A stretch of DNA of 64,000 nt from Coix lacryma-jobi var. lacryma-jobi (taxonomy: Eukaryota; Streptophyta; Magnoliopsida; Poales; Poaceae), in contig CM019828.1 in the NCBI GenBank assembly GCA_009763385.1, positions 25,821,984-25,885,983 on the forward strand. The letters run 5' to 3'. Positions 46,269 to 56,839 of the stretch are shown here, one piece after another. The position numbers and the translations under genes are program-made. Below the pieces are notes generated by a model. It ran no database searches, was not told the origin of the DNA, and was given only the letters and a program-made list of their open reading frames with translations. Numbering within the stretch: position 1 is the stretch's first letter; every line of letters begins with the position of its first letter.

Positions 46269-46541
46269 TGACCGGACGCTGTCCTCGCGTTGACCGGACG
46301 CGTCCGGTGGTTGAATGTCGCATGGCGATTTTCTCTAGCTGACCGGATGCTGGGTTTCTTGTTCGACCGGACTCACTCATCGCACTGTTCATTGAGCTTG
46401 TCGTCTTTTGACCGGACGCACTGTTGTTGACCGGACGCTCCCAGCTCGTGAGTCCGGTCAGGAACAGTAAGGTTCCAGAACCATTTTCTTGTGACCGGAC
46501 GCGTCCGGTGGTAACTGACCGGACGCAGTCAGAGTCCGGTC
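46269..46541 (+). repeat. Palindromic array in R/U5 of LTR G (GACCGGACGC variant)
   Basis: About ten half-sites GACCGGACGC / GCGTCCGGT, several joined as GACCGGACGCGTCCGGT. They occupy the position where A and I have CATCGGACGC units, so flanks are conserved while the unit arms changed on both sides together. Confidence 0.85.
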
Positions 46542-46819
46542 CAAGCTGTTTCGCGCGTTTTCATTCGCAGCTCGTTTGTTCGTTGTCGGATTTGGTTTCC
46601 GTCTTTTGCGTTGGCTTTCTAGAGTTGTGTAGTGTCCCGCTGTGCTTCTTGGAAGCATCCACCCTTCATCTAGGGTCGTGGACATTAGCAAGATCTAGGG
46701 TTTGTCTTTTGGGGTGATTCTCGGGACAGTGGCTACTAGTTTCCGAAAGGAAATTTTGAAGCTCCCATTCACCCCCCCCCCCCCTCTGGTCGCTTTCTGG
46801 TTGCTTCTCGGTCCTTCAA

Positions 46820-46832
46820 TTGGTATCGGAGC
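46820..46832 (+). other. Primer-binding site of element G
   Basis: TTGGTATCGGAGC, identical to that of A and E. Confidence 0.85.
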
Positions 46833-46927
46833 AGGTTAAGGATCTTCCACCTTAGCCGGTTCCAGATCCACAGAAGGCGACATGGATCGCGGCATGGGCA
46901 AACCGCCGTTCTTTGATGGGACGAACT
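46833..46927 (+). pseudogene. Element G gag start, truncated after about 15 codons
   Basis: After the primer site come the shared leader and then ATGGATCGCGGCATGGGC, encoding MDRGMGKPPFFDGTN as in A and E. Homology stops at 46927, where filler sequence begins. Everything downstream in G has been deleted. Confidence 0.85.
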
Positions 46928-46968
46928 CTAGAAAGGTCTGATGGGCAAACAGGTTCCGTTCACATCGA
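46928..46968. other. Filler DNA at a deletion junction
   Basis: Forty-one bases belong to neither element. The start (AGAAAGGTC) and end (GTTCACATCG) both match a short segment of LTR I near 47946-47966. This suggests templated filler synthesis during end joining. Confidence 0.55.
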
Positions 46969-47070
46969 ACCGTCGGATCACTATCAACTTCGAGTTGGTC
47001 AGGAATACCCTTAGGGTTAGCCTGCTCGCTCATTAGCAGTAGGGGTAGAAGGGGAATAATTGTATTAGGC

Positions 47071-47078
47071 TATATAAG
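47071..47078 (+). promoter_or_regulatory. TATA box in LTR remnant I
   Basis: TATATAAG corresponds exactly to 5100-5107 in the F remnant. Confidence 0.65.
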
Positions 47079-47659
47079 GAGAGGCAACCCCTCCCTCCAA
47101 ACTATCTCAGCCATTGCTATTTTCATTCTAGGGTTTCCTGCTCTCCCATTCCCTGCTGTAGCTACTGAGATCCACAGAGACAGTTTAATCATACCTCTGT
47201 GTATTTGGATTTTGTAGAAACGGGACCGGATTCCCGTTGTCTCCTCGTGGGGATGAATTTCGACTTGCAATTGAGGTTGTAATTCGCGTTCTTGTGTTGT
47301 TCTTCGCGTTTTGCTTTTCTATTCAAGTTTCCCGTCGATCGATCTCTCTCCACGTTGTTCCATTTGCAAAACCGTTTGAATCAACTTGTTCTTTACTGTG
47401 AGGGGATCATTTCGACCAAAGGAATTTAACTCAAACCTCACGAGCAAGTAGATCGATCGGTTTTCGTGTTTGGATCAGTTTTCACCTCTTTGCCCCCGAT
47501 TTCTTCCAATTCACCGATTTGGAGTTAGGATCGAGCCATGATCTCTTAGAGGTAGCTCATTAACATCCTTAGAACTCCTCATACCAAGTCTAAGCCTTAG
47601 AGCTTTTGAATCGGAGGAGATAGGGTTGAATTCACGGAAGAACAGTGCAGTTTCAGGAG

Positions 47660-47998
47660 CATCGGACGCTGAGCACGAGGGCATCAGACGCTTTGTTCAT
47701 CACATCGGACGCATCGTTGCCACGTGTCAGATTCTGTGCTTTTTAAGGGGCATCAGACGCTGACATTGGATGCTATAGTGCAGCGTCCGATGGTCATGCA
47801 GTGAGGTTGCAGAAACCATCATTTTGCATCGGACGCGTTAGGTGTCTAGGCATCGGACGCTACTGTTCTCATCGGACGCGTCTGCCCTACATCGGACGCT
47901 GAGCTTTTACTGTAGCAGCGTCCGATGGTTACTCAGTAAGGTTCCAGAAAGGTCATGTTCACATCGGACACGTCCGACGTGAACAAGCGTCCGATGCA
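47660..47998 (+). repeat. Palindromic array in R/U5 of LTR I
   Basis: About a dozen CATCGGACGC / GCGTCCGATG half-sites, some decayed (CATCAGACGC, CATTGGATGC), fitting the older age of this LTR. Confidence 0.8.
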
Positions 47999-48402
47999 GC
48001 TCGTTCTGTACTGATTTGTTCGTAGCTTGTTCGTTTGGCTTTGGATTTGAGTTCTGGCTTTTGCGTTGGATTCCCGGCTTCCGTGCTCTATATAAATCGG
48101 GTGTCCCACTTTGCAAAATAGCCAGAATCCCCCTCGCATTGCTCGGGGGAGGTTGAGGTTACCCAAAGTCCATCCTGTCACTAGTTGACTTGCGTGAACT
48201 TGGGTGAGGAAGTTCTTGTGGTCTTCCGTTGTGTTCCTAGGGAACATCCACCCACTCTCTGGGTCGTGGACATCACGCGTCTCGGCTTTGTTCTTGGGGT
48301 TGATTTTCTGGGACAGAGGACTCAACATTTCGAAAGAAATTTGAAGCTCCCATTCACCCCCCCCCCCCTCTGGTCGCCTTGGGTAGCTTTCTCGGTCCTT
48401 CA

Positions 48403-48407
48403 GATCG
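48403..48407. repeat. Right target-site duplication of element F/I (GATCG)
   Basis: Matches 4335-4339 and closes the 44-kb nested cluster. Confidence 0.8.
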
Positions 48408-48904
48408 GAATCCAAAAGGCTACGTCTGAACTACGGTTTTTATTAGGTCTGTCGGAAGTCCCGACACTTGTCGAAACTTATGGGGGTTAGAACTCTTGAC
48501 GTGGAGATGACTCTAGGTCACCCTGGGCATTTGGTATTACCTACTTCGGTACCTCAGTAAATTTGGTTTCTACAAAAATAGGTAACGATCGTTTCCTTCT
48601 AAAAATCGGTACCGAGGAAATTCAGTTTTGGTATTTATTTACCGAAAAGTACCAAATTAATTGCAAAGACATGTGTAATAGTAGGTTTGAGAGCCAATTT
48701 TGACATGATTTCATAAAGAATTATAGTGCCAAATACACGCACACACGCACGCACGAACGCACACACGCACGCACCCACCCACACACCCACACACACGAAC
48801 ACACACATGCACGCATGCATGCATACGCACGCGCGCACGCACACCAGAGCTTGGTGTCAGTTTAAGCTAAAATTTAAAGTCACCTTCTTGGATTATCTCC
48901 AATT
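48408..48904. other. Intergenic sequence with CA/CG-rich microsatellite
   Basis: No gene seen. A degenerate CACACGCACGCAC microsatellite spans about 48733-48843. A short direct duplication (AAATTTAAAGTCA) occurs at about 48869 and 48937. Confidence 0.6.
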
Positions 48905-50517
48905 TTCCTTATAAGGGGAGAAAATTTAAGCCAAAATTTAAAGTCAGAGCACACATGTTGATCGGGAAGCCTACTCGTATTCCACTGAAAGATCTTAGCA
49001 CTGCATCAAGATTGACTTCGCTGCAACGTATCGGTGTTACCGTGCATTTGTTCCAATTCATCCTTAAGCATGTGGCTGCACCAAAATTGGACAGGATCTG
49101 TAGTAAGGCAGTCACCTCATGTTCCACTGGGTTCAGGAAAATGACAGCGTCATCTGCATAAAGGGACAGCCTCAGCGTGGCTCACCTTCCCCTCAATGGT
49201 GTTAGCACTCCTCCTTGCGTGGCTAGGTCCAGAATCCTTTGGAGGCCATCCATTGCCAGGATGAACAGGTACGGGGACAGGGGGTCTCCTTGACGTAGCC
49301 CATGCAAATGCTGAATGCTCTCGCCTGCAATGCCATTGAGCATGACACTTGAGTGCGCCGTACACAGCAGCGAGGCCACACACTCCCTCCATCTTGCGCT
49401 AAAACCACAATGATCAAGCATTTCCAGTAGGTACTCCCAGGACACTGTGTCAAAAGCCTTGGAAATATCTAATTAAAATAGCAGTGTCGAAGTCTTGGTT
49501 CGGTGGTATGCACGCGCTCGGTTCCTGACAAACATGAAATTATCGTGTATGCATCGCCCCTTTATGAAGGCGCTCTGTGCTGGTCCAATCAAGCTGTCAA
49601 TATTTTTTGCTAGCCGGGATGCCAATGTCTTTGAGATCAGCTTGGCGAAGGAGTGAATGAGACTGATTGGTCTGAAGTCCTTTGGGTGTTCAGACACTTC
49701 CATCTTGGGGATGAGGATGATGTTCGCCCCATTTAGGTGCTCCAATGGCCCATCTCGATGGTTATAGAAGCACTGCATTGCACCCAAGATGTCTGATTTG
49801 ATTATCTCCCTGCAGAATTTGTAGAATGAACCAGTGAAACCGTCAGGGCTAGGGGCCTTTTCGCTAGGTAATGCCTTGATGATGTCTAGCACTTCCTGTT
49901 CAGTAAAAACTGCATCCATTGTGTCATCTTGAAGTATTGGTAATTGTAGCTGTCCCCAGTCTAACACTTGGGTTCTCTGAACTCTAGTTCCTAGGAGGTC
50001 CTTGTAAAAGTTGTAAAGCAAAGCTTCCTTTGCATCATGATCCCAGGTTATTGTGTTATCATCAGACTTCAGATAGGGGATTAGATTCCTTTTTCTTCTG
50101 CCCACTGCTCTTTGGTGGAAAAATTTGGTGCACGCGTCACCCTCCTTGATTTGGGTCAATCGCGAACATTGTATTCTTCTTGATCTTTCAATGGCGGCCC
50201 ATCCTAGAACCTAGCACTTCAATCCTTTGAGCAGATCAGCTTCAGCTACAGATAACAGTCTTGTCTCCTGTGTTGTTTCTAGCCTTAGGATTGTTTCATT
50301 GACAATATTCAGCTGTAGACGCGCATTACTGAAAAGGCCTTTCCTCCAATGTCTCAGGACCTCCGTTGTCCTTCTCAGCCGGTTCTTTAGGCATATGAAT
50401 GGGTTATTTTCGCTTACTGGTTGCTGCCACTCCTCCACTATCTTTTCGCGGAAACCCGGGATCCTTGTCAAGAATTGCTCAAACTTGAAGATTGCTATGC
50501 GCGGCCGCTGCTGCTGA
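48905..50517 (-). pseudogene. L1-type LINE reverse transcriptase fragment
   Basis: On the minus strand the pieces read FHQRAVGRRKRNLI, ALPSEKAPSPDGFTGSFYKF, FRPISLIHSFAKLISK, GRCIHDNFMFVRN, ISKAFDTVSWEYL, GLRQGDPLSPYLFIL and LSLYADDAVIFL. These are successive motifs of a plant L1-clade non-LTR RT, with the catalytic YADD at 49149-49160 intact. Frame changes and stops separate the pieces (for example TAA at about 49473). The endonuclease domain is not recognisable upstream of 50517 and no 3' poly(A) tail is seen, so both ends are missing or decayed. It is an old, inactive fragment. Confidence 0.88.
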
Positions 50518-51130
50518 CTGCATAAAAATAGCGGGCAGTGGTCTGAGAGGGAACGAATGGAATGTCACGAGTGGGCAAGTACGAACGTTGTCTCTTTGCC
50601 CCGGTTCATTCTCGAAATTTTGAAGAGAGAGAGAGAGAGAGAAAAACCAGCACTCTGGCGAGGCGATTTCTAAACAGGTTGTCGCTGCTCTGAGCTCTCG
50701 ACAAAGGTGCGAATGTGTTATTCGTGGGATTAATGTGATGGCGTTTAGGGCGAACAACAAATCTACGACATATCACCCGAGTCCGCTAACTCTGATGGAT
50801 TTTATGTTTTTCGATAGAAAATTATCGTATATAGCGTTAATAGTTGTAGATGACCGCATCTATTTTCAAACAAGGTCCCATAGCCATTTGAACTAGATTC
50901 GTCATTGGTGGCAAAGCTAGCATCCGTCGAGTCAGTAGGCTTTGTCGGCGAGGTCAAGCCACTTAATGCACAGTGCTAACCAGAGATTTTCCATTGCTTT
51001 TGCCAAAAGTCGCCGGGGTCAGCTTACCGCAAAAAATGAAAGTAGCTTCGCCCTTGGGATTAATATTGAGTGTTTAATTTATAGTGTCATTTTATACATT
51101 ATACTTTATGAGATGATGTATAATGAGTTC
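50518..51130. other. Intergenic sequence with a short GA repeat
   Basis: No gene or element terminus recognised. A GA microsatellite is at about 50623-50642. Confidence 0.45.
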
Positions 51131-51135
51131 ATTCT

Positions 51136-52664
51136 TGTCGGGTACCAAAATGAGGGGTACCCCGAACAACCCAACAGGAACAAGGTCAGGTCCATTGGGC
51201 GATACTGGACCAACTAGCTAGGTCTCGGCTACGAGCCCCGCTCTCGACCCGCGGTGCTCCGCCTCGTGAGAACGACGACCCGATTACTCAGACAGGGCCA
51301 AGAACAAAGTAGTCCGGCCCAGGAGTGAACTGAAGCCAGGAGGCAAGGATGGAAACTGTCAAACCATCCCGACCTCCGGTTCAACCTCAAGCCAGATACG
51401 TCCCGTACAGGGCCAGTATCATAATCGGACGAAACGTCCCACCTCAACGAGGACGAGGACCTCTCTGGTCCGCCTCCTCATCCGTGCCACCATGGAGTCC
51501 GGCTACGGACTGGGTAACCTGAAGCGCCCCACACTGCGACTGGTGGCCTAATAACCGAACCCTTCGAGTGGTCATTCAGGCCCTTAATGGCACTAACGAC
51601 CTACCACTGCGCTTCGCTGATCGCACGCCACTCGCTCCTCAAAAGAAGGACTCGGCGGGAATTCAAATCCAGCGAATCTGATAACAGTGTTACGCATGCA
51701 AGACATTGTGTCAACTACCCCGTGGGTTGACCAGGGGGAGACCACAACCCACCTCTCCACCCGAGGCCTCAGGCTCAGGCCTCGGATGAACGAGCCCGTT
51801 CTCCGCCTCGCCCGAGGCCTCACGCTCAGGCCTCGGACGAACTTTTCATTCTCCGCTTCGCCCGAGGCCTCACGTCCAGGCCTCGGGCGGAGCCTATCCC
51901 TTCGATCGGAAGCCATGGCGTTAGGCACCAGCCTGAAGATGCAACGAAACCCCATGTACCACGAGCCACTCATGTCTTTGCCCGCACGCCTGCGCAGCAT
52001 GGGTGGAAACATGGAGCAGGACTCGTACCGCCCCTTCTCTCGACGTGATGAGACAAAAAAACACCAAACACCGCAAGGACAGGACAGCGGCTTATGACCA
52101 TGGAAAACAACATCCTCATCTCCTGTGAGAGGAAATCACGCATAGTGCAAACAACAGACTTCCCGGGAGCACACGACCTCAACAGGAGGCTCCACAGTGC
52201 CGAGCATGCGCCACCACGTCAACAAGGACAACAACCATGCCTAAACAGTGAAGCCAGGACAACGACCCACTCCCTCCCTTCTCGACCAAGATAGGAGCAC
52301 AAGTATGAGACCCTCTATGTAACCCCGCGCCCTCCTTGTGACTATAAAAGGAGGAGCCAGGGGCACTCTCGAGAGGGGGCAGAACACAGAGAGCAACACT
52401 CCGGTTGCAATCTCTCAACACACACACACCTATGCACACGAGACTTGGGGAGCTCCCCCTCTCTCGCCCGCTTGTAACCCCTACTACGAGCACCCTAGTG
52501 CAAGATAACATGACCTCCACTCTTTCCACTGGACGTAGGGCCTCCGTTCGCCCGAACAAGTATAAACCTCTTGTGTTCTTCTTGCATCATCACCCGAAGC
52601 TAGGACCATGCAGATACAAATTCACTCGTCGGTGTTAGGACCCTCCGTTTCCGAAACACCAACA
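51136..52664 (+). mobile_element. Solo LTR of a gypsy-type retrotransposon
   Basis: This 1529-bp segment runs from TGTCGGGTACC to AACACCAACA, with no internal domain. Flanking pentamers ATTCT (51131-51135) and ATCCT (52665-52669) match at four of five bases, fitting an old target duplication. A TATA box (52343-52350) and a terminal inverted motif (GGTGTTAGG ... AAACACC) are present. It contains three roughly 60-bp repeats with CCCGAGGCCTCA and CAGGCCTCGG (about 51760-51892). Solo LTRs form by recombination between the two LTRs of a full element. Confidence 0.8.
52343..52350 (+). promoter_or_regulatory. TATA box in solo LTR
   Basis: TATAAAAG is followed by GAGGAGCCAGGGGCACTC, a typical gypsy LTR promoter layout about 310 bp before the LTR end. 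Confidence 0.7.
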
Positions 52665-52669
52665 ATCCT

Positions 52670-54387
52670 ATTAATTTTAGTGGAATCAATCTATTATTCC
52701 TCGTCATACATTAATTATTGGTCTATGGAAAATAAGGTGGTGATTAACTCATTATATTCCACTAAATAAATAGAAAAAAAGAGGATTAGAAGATGACGGA
52801 TTATTTTATTTCTCGAACTAAACACGGGTGTTTTGTTTCCTTGCAGAAAAAATTAGTCTGTCCCATCAGATTTTCCGGTACCAATCTAGTCTACTAAAAA
52901 TAAACTAATTATATCGTCATATGCTAATTAACAAGATTAATCTATTAAGGTAAATTAATTTGTCATTAGTAAATATTTACTATAGCATTATATTGTTAAA
53001 TCATAAACAAATTAAGTTTAATAGATTCATCTCGAGAAATAGTCTCCGGCTGACAAATTAGTTTTTTAATTACTCTATTTTTAATAAACTAAATTAGAAC
53101 CGCAAAATCTAATGTGACGGAACTTTTTTTTTTCTGGAAAACGAACACGCTCCAGGTCTGCAACGCACTATATGATTGTACTGGTGTGTGTGTGTGGAGA
53201 GAGAGAGTGGCGTGCAAACTGCAAAGCATGTGGCGCCTAGAGCTGAACCTCGTCCGCGCGAGGCAGGTGCAGGTGGGCGGCCCGTCGAGGAGGTCCGACG
53301 CGCGGCAGCAGCGAATCCTATTCCTATCCGGGAGCTTCCCGGCCTGCCAGCGGGCCTCGCCCTTCGCGCACCCGACTCGAGGCCTAAAGGTCGGCCCGCC
53401 AGCGGGCCGAGCCCTTCGCGCACTCTACTCCGAGGCCTAAGGCTGTCGGCCCGTCGCACGCACTCCCGCAGTCCCGCAAATGCCGTCGGTCATAATGCCT
53501 GGGCCGAGAGGTCGTTTTAGTCTTGTGCTAATTATTAAATCTCTATAGCGCTGGCCCACAAATATCCATATTAGTATATATTATCAAATAGATACATTAT
53601 GAATGCATATTTTACGGGGATATAAATAATGTAATACATGTTTCCTTTTTTTAATCTTGGTTACTTTCTAATAATCTAACCTAGCTGAACAGTAGCGTAG
53701 CGTGGCCCAGGAGAAAGGAGGGGCTAAATTGCAGGCTTTGACATCAAAACATAGCGAAATATTAAATAGCACATTTCCTATATTTCAGACGTTTGAACAG
53801 TTTTGTCTTGTCTTTTCATAAAAAAAATTATTTGTTTCTTATGATTTGTGCTAATAGATTTAGACCATTGGATTAGAGATCTGAAGGTTGTAGTCGTTAT
53901 CTAAAAAAATGTTATATTTCAGATGCTTGAAATATAGCAAATCCCAATATACAACTCAGCTTATTACGGGTTCAAGGGCCATTTTTTAACAAGAGGTTTA
54001 AGGGCCATTAAACTTCTCTCAAGTGTCATACGGGGGGCGGACACACCGTTTCGCCTGTACTACCCTCCGCCCCTGTAGCTGATGACTAGTTAGGGCATAT
54101 TATAACATAGTATTTGGTAGGCCTCATCATGCTCCACATTTGATATATATACCCTCGGTATTTGACAGAGCTTCTTCTAATAAATTTAGCTTGGAAGTTT
54201 AAAAATCTTTTTTTTTGTTTGCTTCTAATGATAATACGTCTAGAGTTGCCTCAAGTTTTGACCATCTCTGTTACAAAGTTCAGATAATTTTACAGAACCC
54301 CACCTCTGTCTTAATTGAACGCATTGGTGATTCAATGCCTCATCATGTATAGATGATTTAAATGCATCTTCCCCTGCACAATAATCC
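52670..54387. other. Intergenic sequence, no gene recognised
   Basis: AT-rich (52670-53100), then a GC-rich patch with a roughly 52-bp tandem duplication (about 53349-53452; unit includes CCCTTCGCGCAC and CGAGGCCTAA), then ordinary sequence. A phrase TATATTTCAGACGTTTGAA near 53790 recurs with changes near 53922. No coding region is convincing. Confidence 0.45.
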
Positions 54388-54390
54388 TGA

Positions 54391-54915
54391 CACTACATGG
54401 AACGCCGGTTTTGCCGAGTGCTGGCTGCACTCGGCGAAGACCCTCTCGCACTCGGCGAAGGCTTCACCGAGTGCCGCACTCGGCGAAAGGCACTCGGCGA
54501 AGAAATTGTCGGCAACGATTTCTTTGCCGAGTGCCAAATATCGGACACTCGGCGAAGGCTTCGCCGAGTGCCATGTCAGCACTCGGCGAAGCAAACGGGA
54601 GTCGTCACTTGACGGCCTCTTTGTCGAGTGCCGGGCTACGTGGCACTCGGCGAAGAGGGCCCCTTTGCAGAGTGCCACGTGTCCGGCACTCGGCGAAGAG
54701 GGGCCCTTTGCCGAGTGCCACGTAGGCCGGCACTCGGTGAAGAGCTCCTCTTTGCCGAGTGGCACGTAGCCCGGCACTCGGCAAAGAGGGCCTCTTTGCC
54801 GAGTGTCAGGGTCAAGGCACTCGGCGAAGACCCCCTCTTCGCCGAGTGCCAGCCACGTGGCACTCGGCAACTAACAGCCCACGTGTGAAACAACGGGGCC
54901 ACACTCTTTGCCGAG
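54391..54915. mobile_element. CACTA (En/Spm) transposon terminus
   Basis: The terminus begins CACTACATGGAACGCC, preceded by TGA (54388-54390), the usual three-base target size. It is followed by more than twenty copies, in both orientations, of TTTGCCGAGTGCC / GGCACTCGGCGAA, the subterminal repeats where CACTA transposase binds. Homology ends at 54915 because copia element E is inserted there. The rest of the transposon and its other end lie beyond the window. Frames through the repeats are artefacts. Confidence 0.88.
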
Positions 54916-55352
54916 TGCGGATACATGGGTGTATGTCGGGTCTCTGAGTGATGAGTGATTGTCAACGGGTTTGATCGCAGGGTCTTTGGCTTGTGTTGTG
55001 CAGGTGTCGAGCACGGAGACAGTGATCGAGGGCAAGGTGAAGGTCAAGTTGAGACGTGTTGTGATGACGGACCGGGGGCGGTGAAGGATGGGCGTGTCGT
55101 GCGGCGGACGTGCCATGCCGATGTACCGAGCGGTGAAGGGCAGACGTGAGGCTTGGACTGAGGGACCGGAGTGCCTGAGGATCAGCTGTGGTGGCTGGCA
55201 GCCTGGGACAGCGACAAGTGAAGACCTGTGGGGCACGGTGTTGCTCGGGTCGAGGACCTGGGGACACGTGTCGATGGACGGGGTGCACGGGCGGTGCATC
55301 CCCTCTACAGCTCCGGTTTGGTGGCTGAGCCAGAGAAAAACCACCGGTGGAC

Positions 55353-55465
55353 GGTTTCCAGGTTTGGGCCTCAAAACCTGGGTGCTGCGGGTTTCTGAGT
55401 TTGGGCCACAAAACTCAGGTGCTGGAAAAGGCTGGTTTCCCGGTTTGGGCCACAAAACCGGGGGT
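55353..55465 (+). repeat. U3 hairpin-repeat array of LTR E, 3 units
   Basis: Three units with arms CCAGG/CCTGG, CTGAG/CTCAG and CCCGG/CCGGG around GTTT...AAAC. All three stems are perfectly paired. Confidence 0.9.
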
Positions 55466-55653
55466 GCAGAGCGAGGGCGGCACGTGGCGGCGATCTGGAG
55501 GTTGCGTCGAGACAATGCTTCGAATCGAGCGGGCGTGGCCGTCGGATACACCTACCATCGAGTTGGTCCAGACTAACCTTAGGGCTTGGCTGGCTTACTC
55601 TGTAATTTGAGTAGAGAGGGGTAGAGTAGGAAATAGACTTAGGCTAGTAGTAG

Positions 55654-55659
55654 TATAAG
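55654..55659 (+). promoter_or_regulatory. TATA box of LTR E
   Basis: TATAAG in GTAGTATAAGTAGTTGGG, the same context as in element A. Confidence 0.65.
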
Positions 55660-56264
55660 TAGTTGGGAGACACCCTCCTTCCATTTCATCTCAGTTAGTT
55701 ATTTTGATCCTTCTCTTAGGCTTTCCTGCTCTCCCATCCCCTGCTGTAGCTAGTTGAGATCCGCAGAGAGACTCACCTCTGTGTACTATTGGTTCGAGGA
55801 AGTGAGGCCGTATCCTCACCTTTCTTGAGTAGATCGATGACCTGATTCACGTTGTGGTTTGTGTTCTTCGCGTTTGTCTTCTCACCATGATTTTCCTGTT
55901 CTCCGATCTCTCTCTTCAGTGCGTCTTTGCGAAATCCGTTTGAACCAATTTGTTCGTATCATTGAGGAGGTCATCTTGACCAAAGGAATTCCTCTAACTC
56001 CTCATGATCTAATAGATCGGGACAATTTTGTTTTCTAGGTGCTTTTCGGTTCTTACACTTTTCCCTTTTTGATTTCCCTTCGATTGATCGATCTGAGAAA
56101 ATGATTTCTTGGGGATAGTCTCCTAACTACCCTGTGATCATCTTCTCCAATTTGGGGAACTTGGGATTGTGATTTGATCGAGCTTTGGAGAGTTTTTGCC
56201 TTGCGGGCGTACAAAATCGCTTTTCTGTGTTCATGGGCAGTCCGAGCTCCTGAGGCAGACAGTT

Positions 56265-56570
56265 CGCAGTGGGCTCGGGCGAATCGGAGTTTTTCGCCGA
56301 GGCCTCCCTCGTGCCTCAGGCGAATCGGTGTCTCTTTCCGAGTCCACCCTCGAGCCTCGGGGGAATCGGAGTTTTCCGCCGAGGCCTCCCTCGACCCTCG
56401 GACGAATCGTTGCTTTTCTCGAGGCCTCCCTTGAAGCCTTGGATGAATCGGTGTTTTTCCCGAGGCCTCCCTTGAGCCTCTGGCGAGGCGGAGTTTTTCC
56501 CTGAGGCCACTCTCTCTAGCCTCGGGCGAATCGGAGTTTTGCCCTGAGGCCTCGAGGCTCAGTTTTCACC
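56265..56570 (+). repeat. CGAATCGG / GAGGCCTC minisatellite in R/U5 of LTR E
   Basis: Six to seven irregular units of about 45 bp, each with GCGAATCGG, a T-rich GTTTTTC and CGAGGCCTCCCT. They replace the palindromic array found at this place in sister LTRs. Confidence 0.8.
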
Positions 56571-56777
56571 GGCCTCTCTCGTGTTCTTTGGTCAGTGGTG
56601 CCTCGCTGTGATCCCAGGGATCATCCACCCTCATCCAAGGGTCATGGGCATCACTTTTGAGTCTGTAGCTTTTGGGGTTGATTTATTGGGACAGAGGCCG
56701 CAATTTCTGTGAAGAAATTTTTAGGCTCCCATTCACCCCCCTCTGGTCGCCTTGGTTTGACACTTTCGGTCCTTCAA

Positions 56778-56790
56778 TTGGTATCGGAGC
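56778..56790 (+). other. Primer-binding site of element E
   Basis: TTGGTATCGGAGC, one base after the LTR end, complementary to initiator Met-tRNA. Confidence 0.85.
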
Positions 56791-56839
56791 AGGTTAAGGA
56801 TCTTCCACCTTAGCCGGTTCCAGATCCACCGAAGGCGAC

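Larger units (their letters stand above)
44797..46818 (+). repeat. 5' LTR of copia element G
   Basis: This 2022-bp LTR runs from TGCGGATACATGGG to GGTCCTTCA and belongs to the A/E family. It has a 7-unit hairpin array (45233-45496). At the TATA position it reads GATAAG rather than TATAAG (about 45684-45690), so its promoter may be weakened. The upstream pentamer CAGTC (44792-44796) has no visible partner. Its palindrome array uses GACCGGACGC instead of CATCGGACGC. Confidence 0.85.
46969..48402 (+). mobile_element. 3' LTR remnant (I) of copia element F/I
   Basis: This is the right part of an A-family LTR, beginning inside U3 at ACCGTCGGATCAC and ending GGTCCTTCA. It is followed by GATCG, matching the left duplication at 4335-4339. 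It contains the TATA box TATATAAG (47071-47078) and a palindrome array (47660-47998). The 270 bases shared with the F remnant align without gaps. Confidence 0.85.
54916..56776 (+). repeat. 5' LTR of element E
   Basis: This 1861-bp LTR runs from TGCGGATACATGGG to GGTCCTTCA. U3 has a short hairpin array (55353-55465), TATA lies at 55654-55659, and R/U5 carries a different repeat family (56265-56570) at the position where A, G and I have GGACGCGTCC palindromes. Confidence 0.9.

Noticed and set aside
44797..48402. G and I read as the two LTRs of one small element
   Set aside because: Flanking pentamers differ (CAGTC and GATCG), their palindrome units differ, and I is truncated at its left end. 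The matching partner of I is the remnant at 4340.
48733..48843. CA/CG-rich tandem tract as a regulatory or CRISPR-like array
   Set aside because: Simple degenerate microsatellite with no spacer structure.
54357..54965. Frames of 100-170 codons in both directions through the CACTA repeats
   Set aside because: Translations of GCCGAGTGCC subterminal repeats, not genes.
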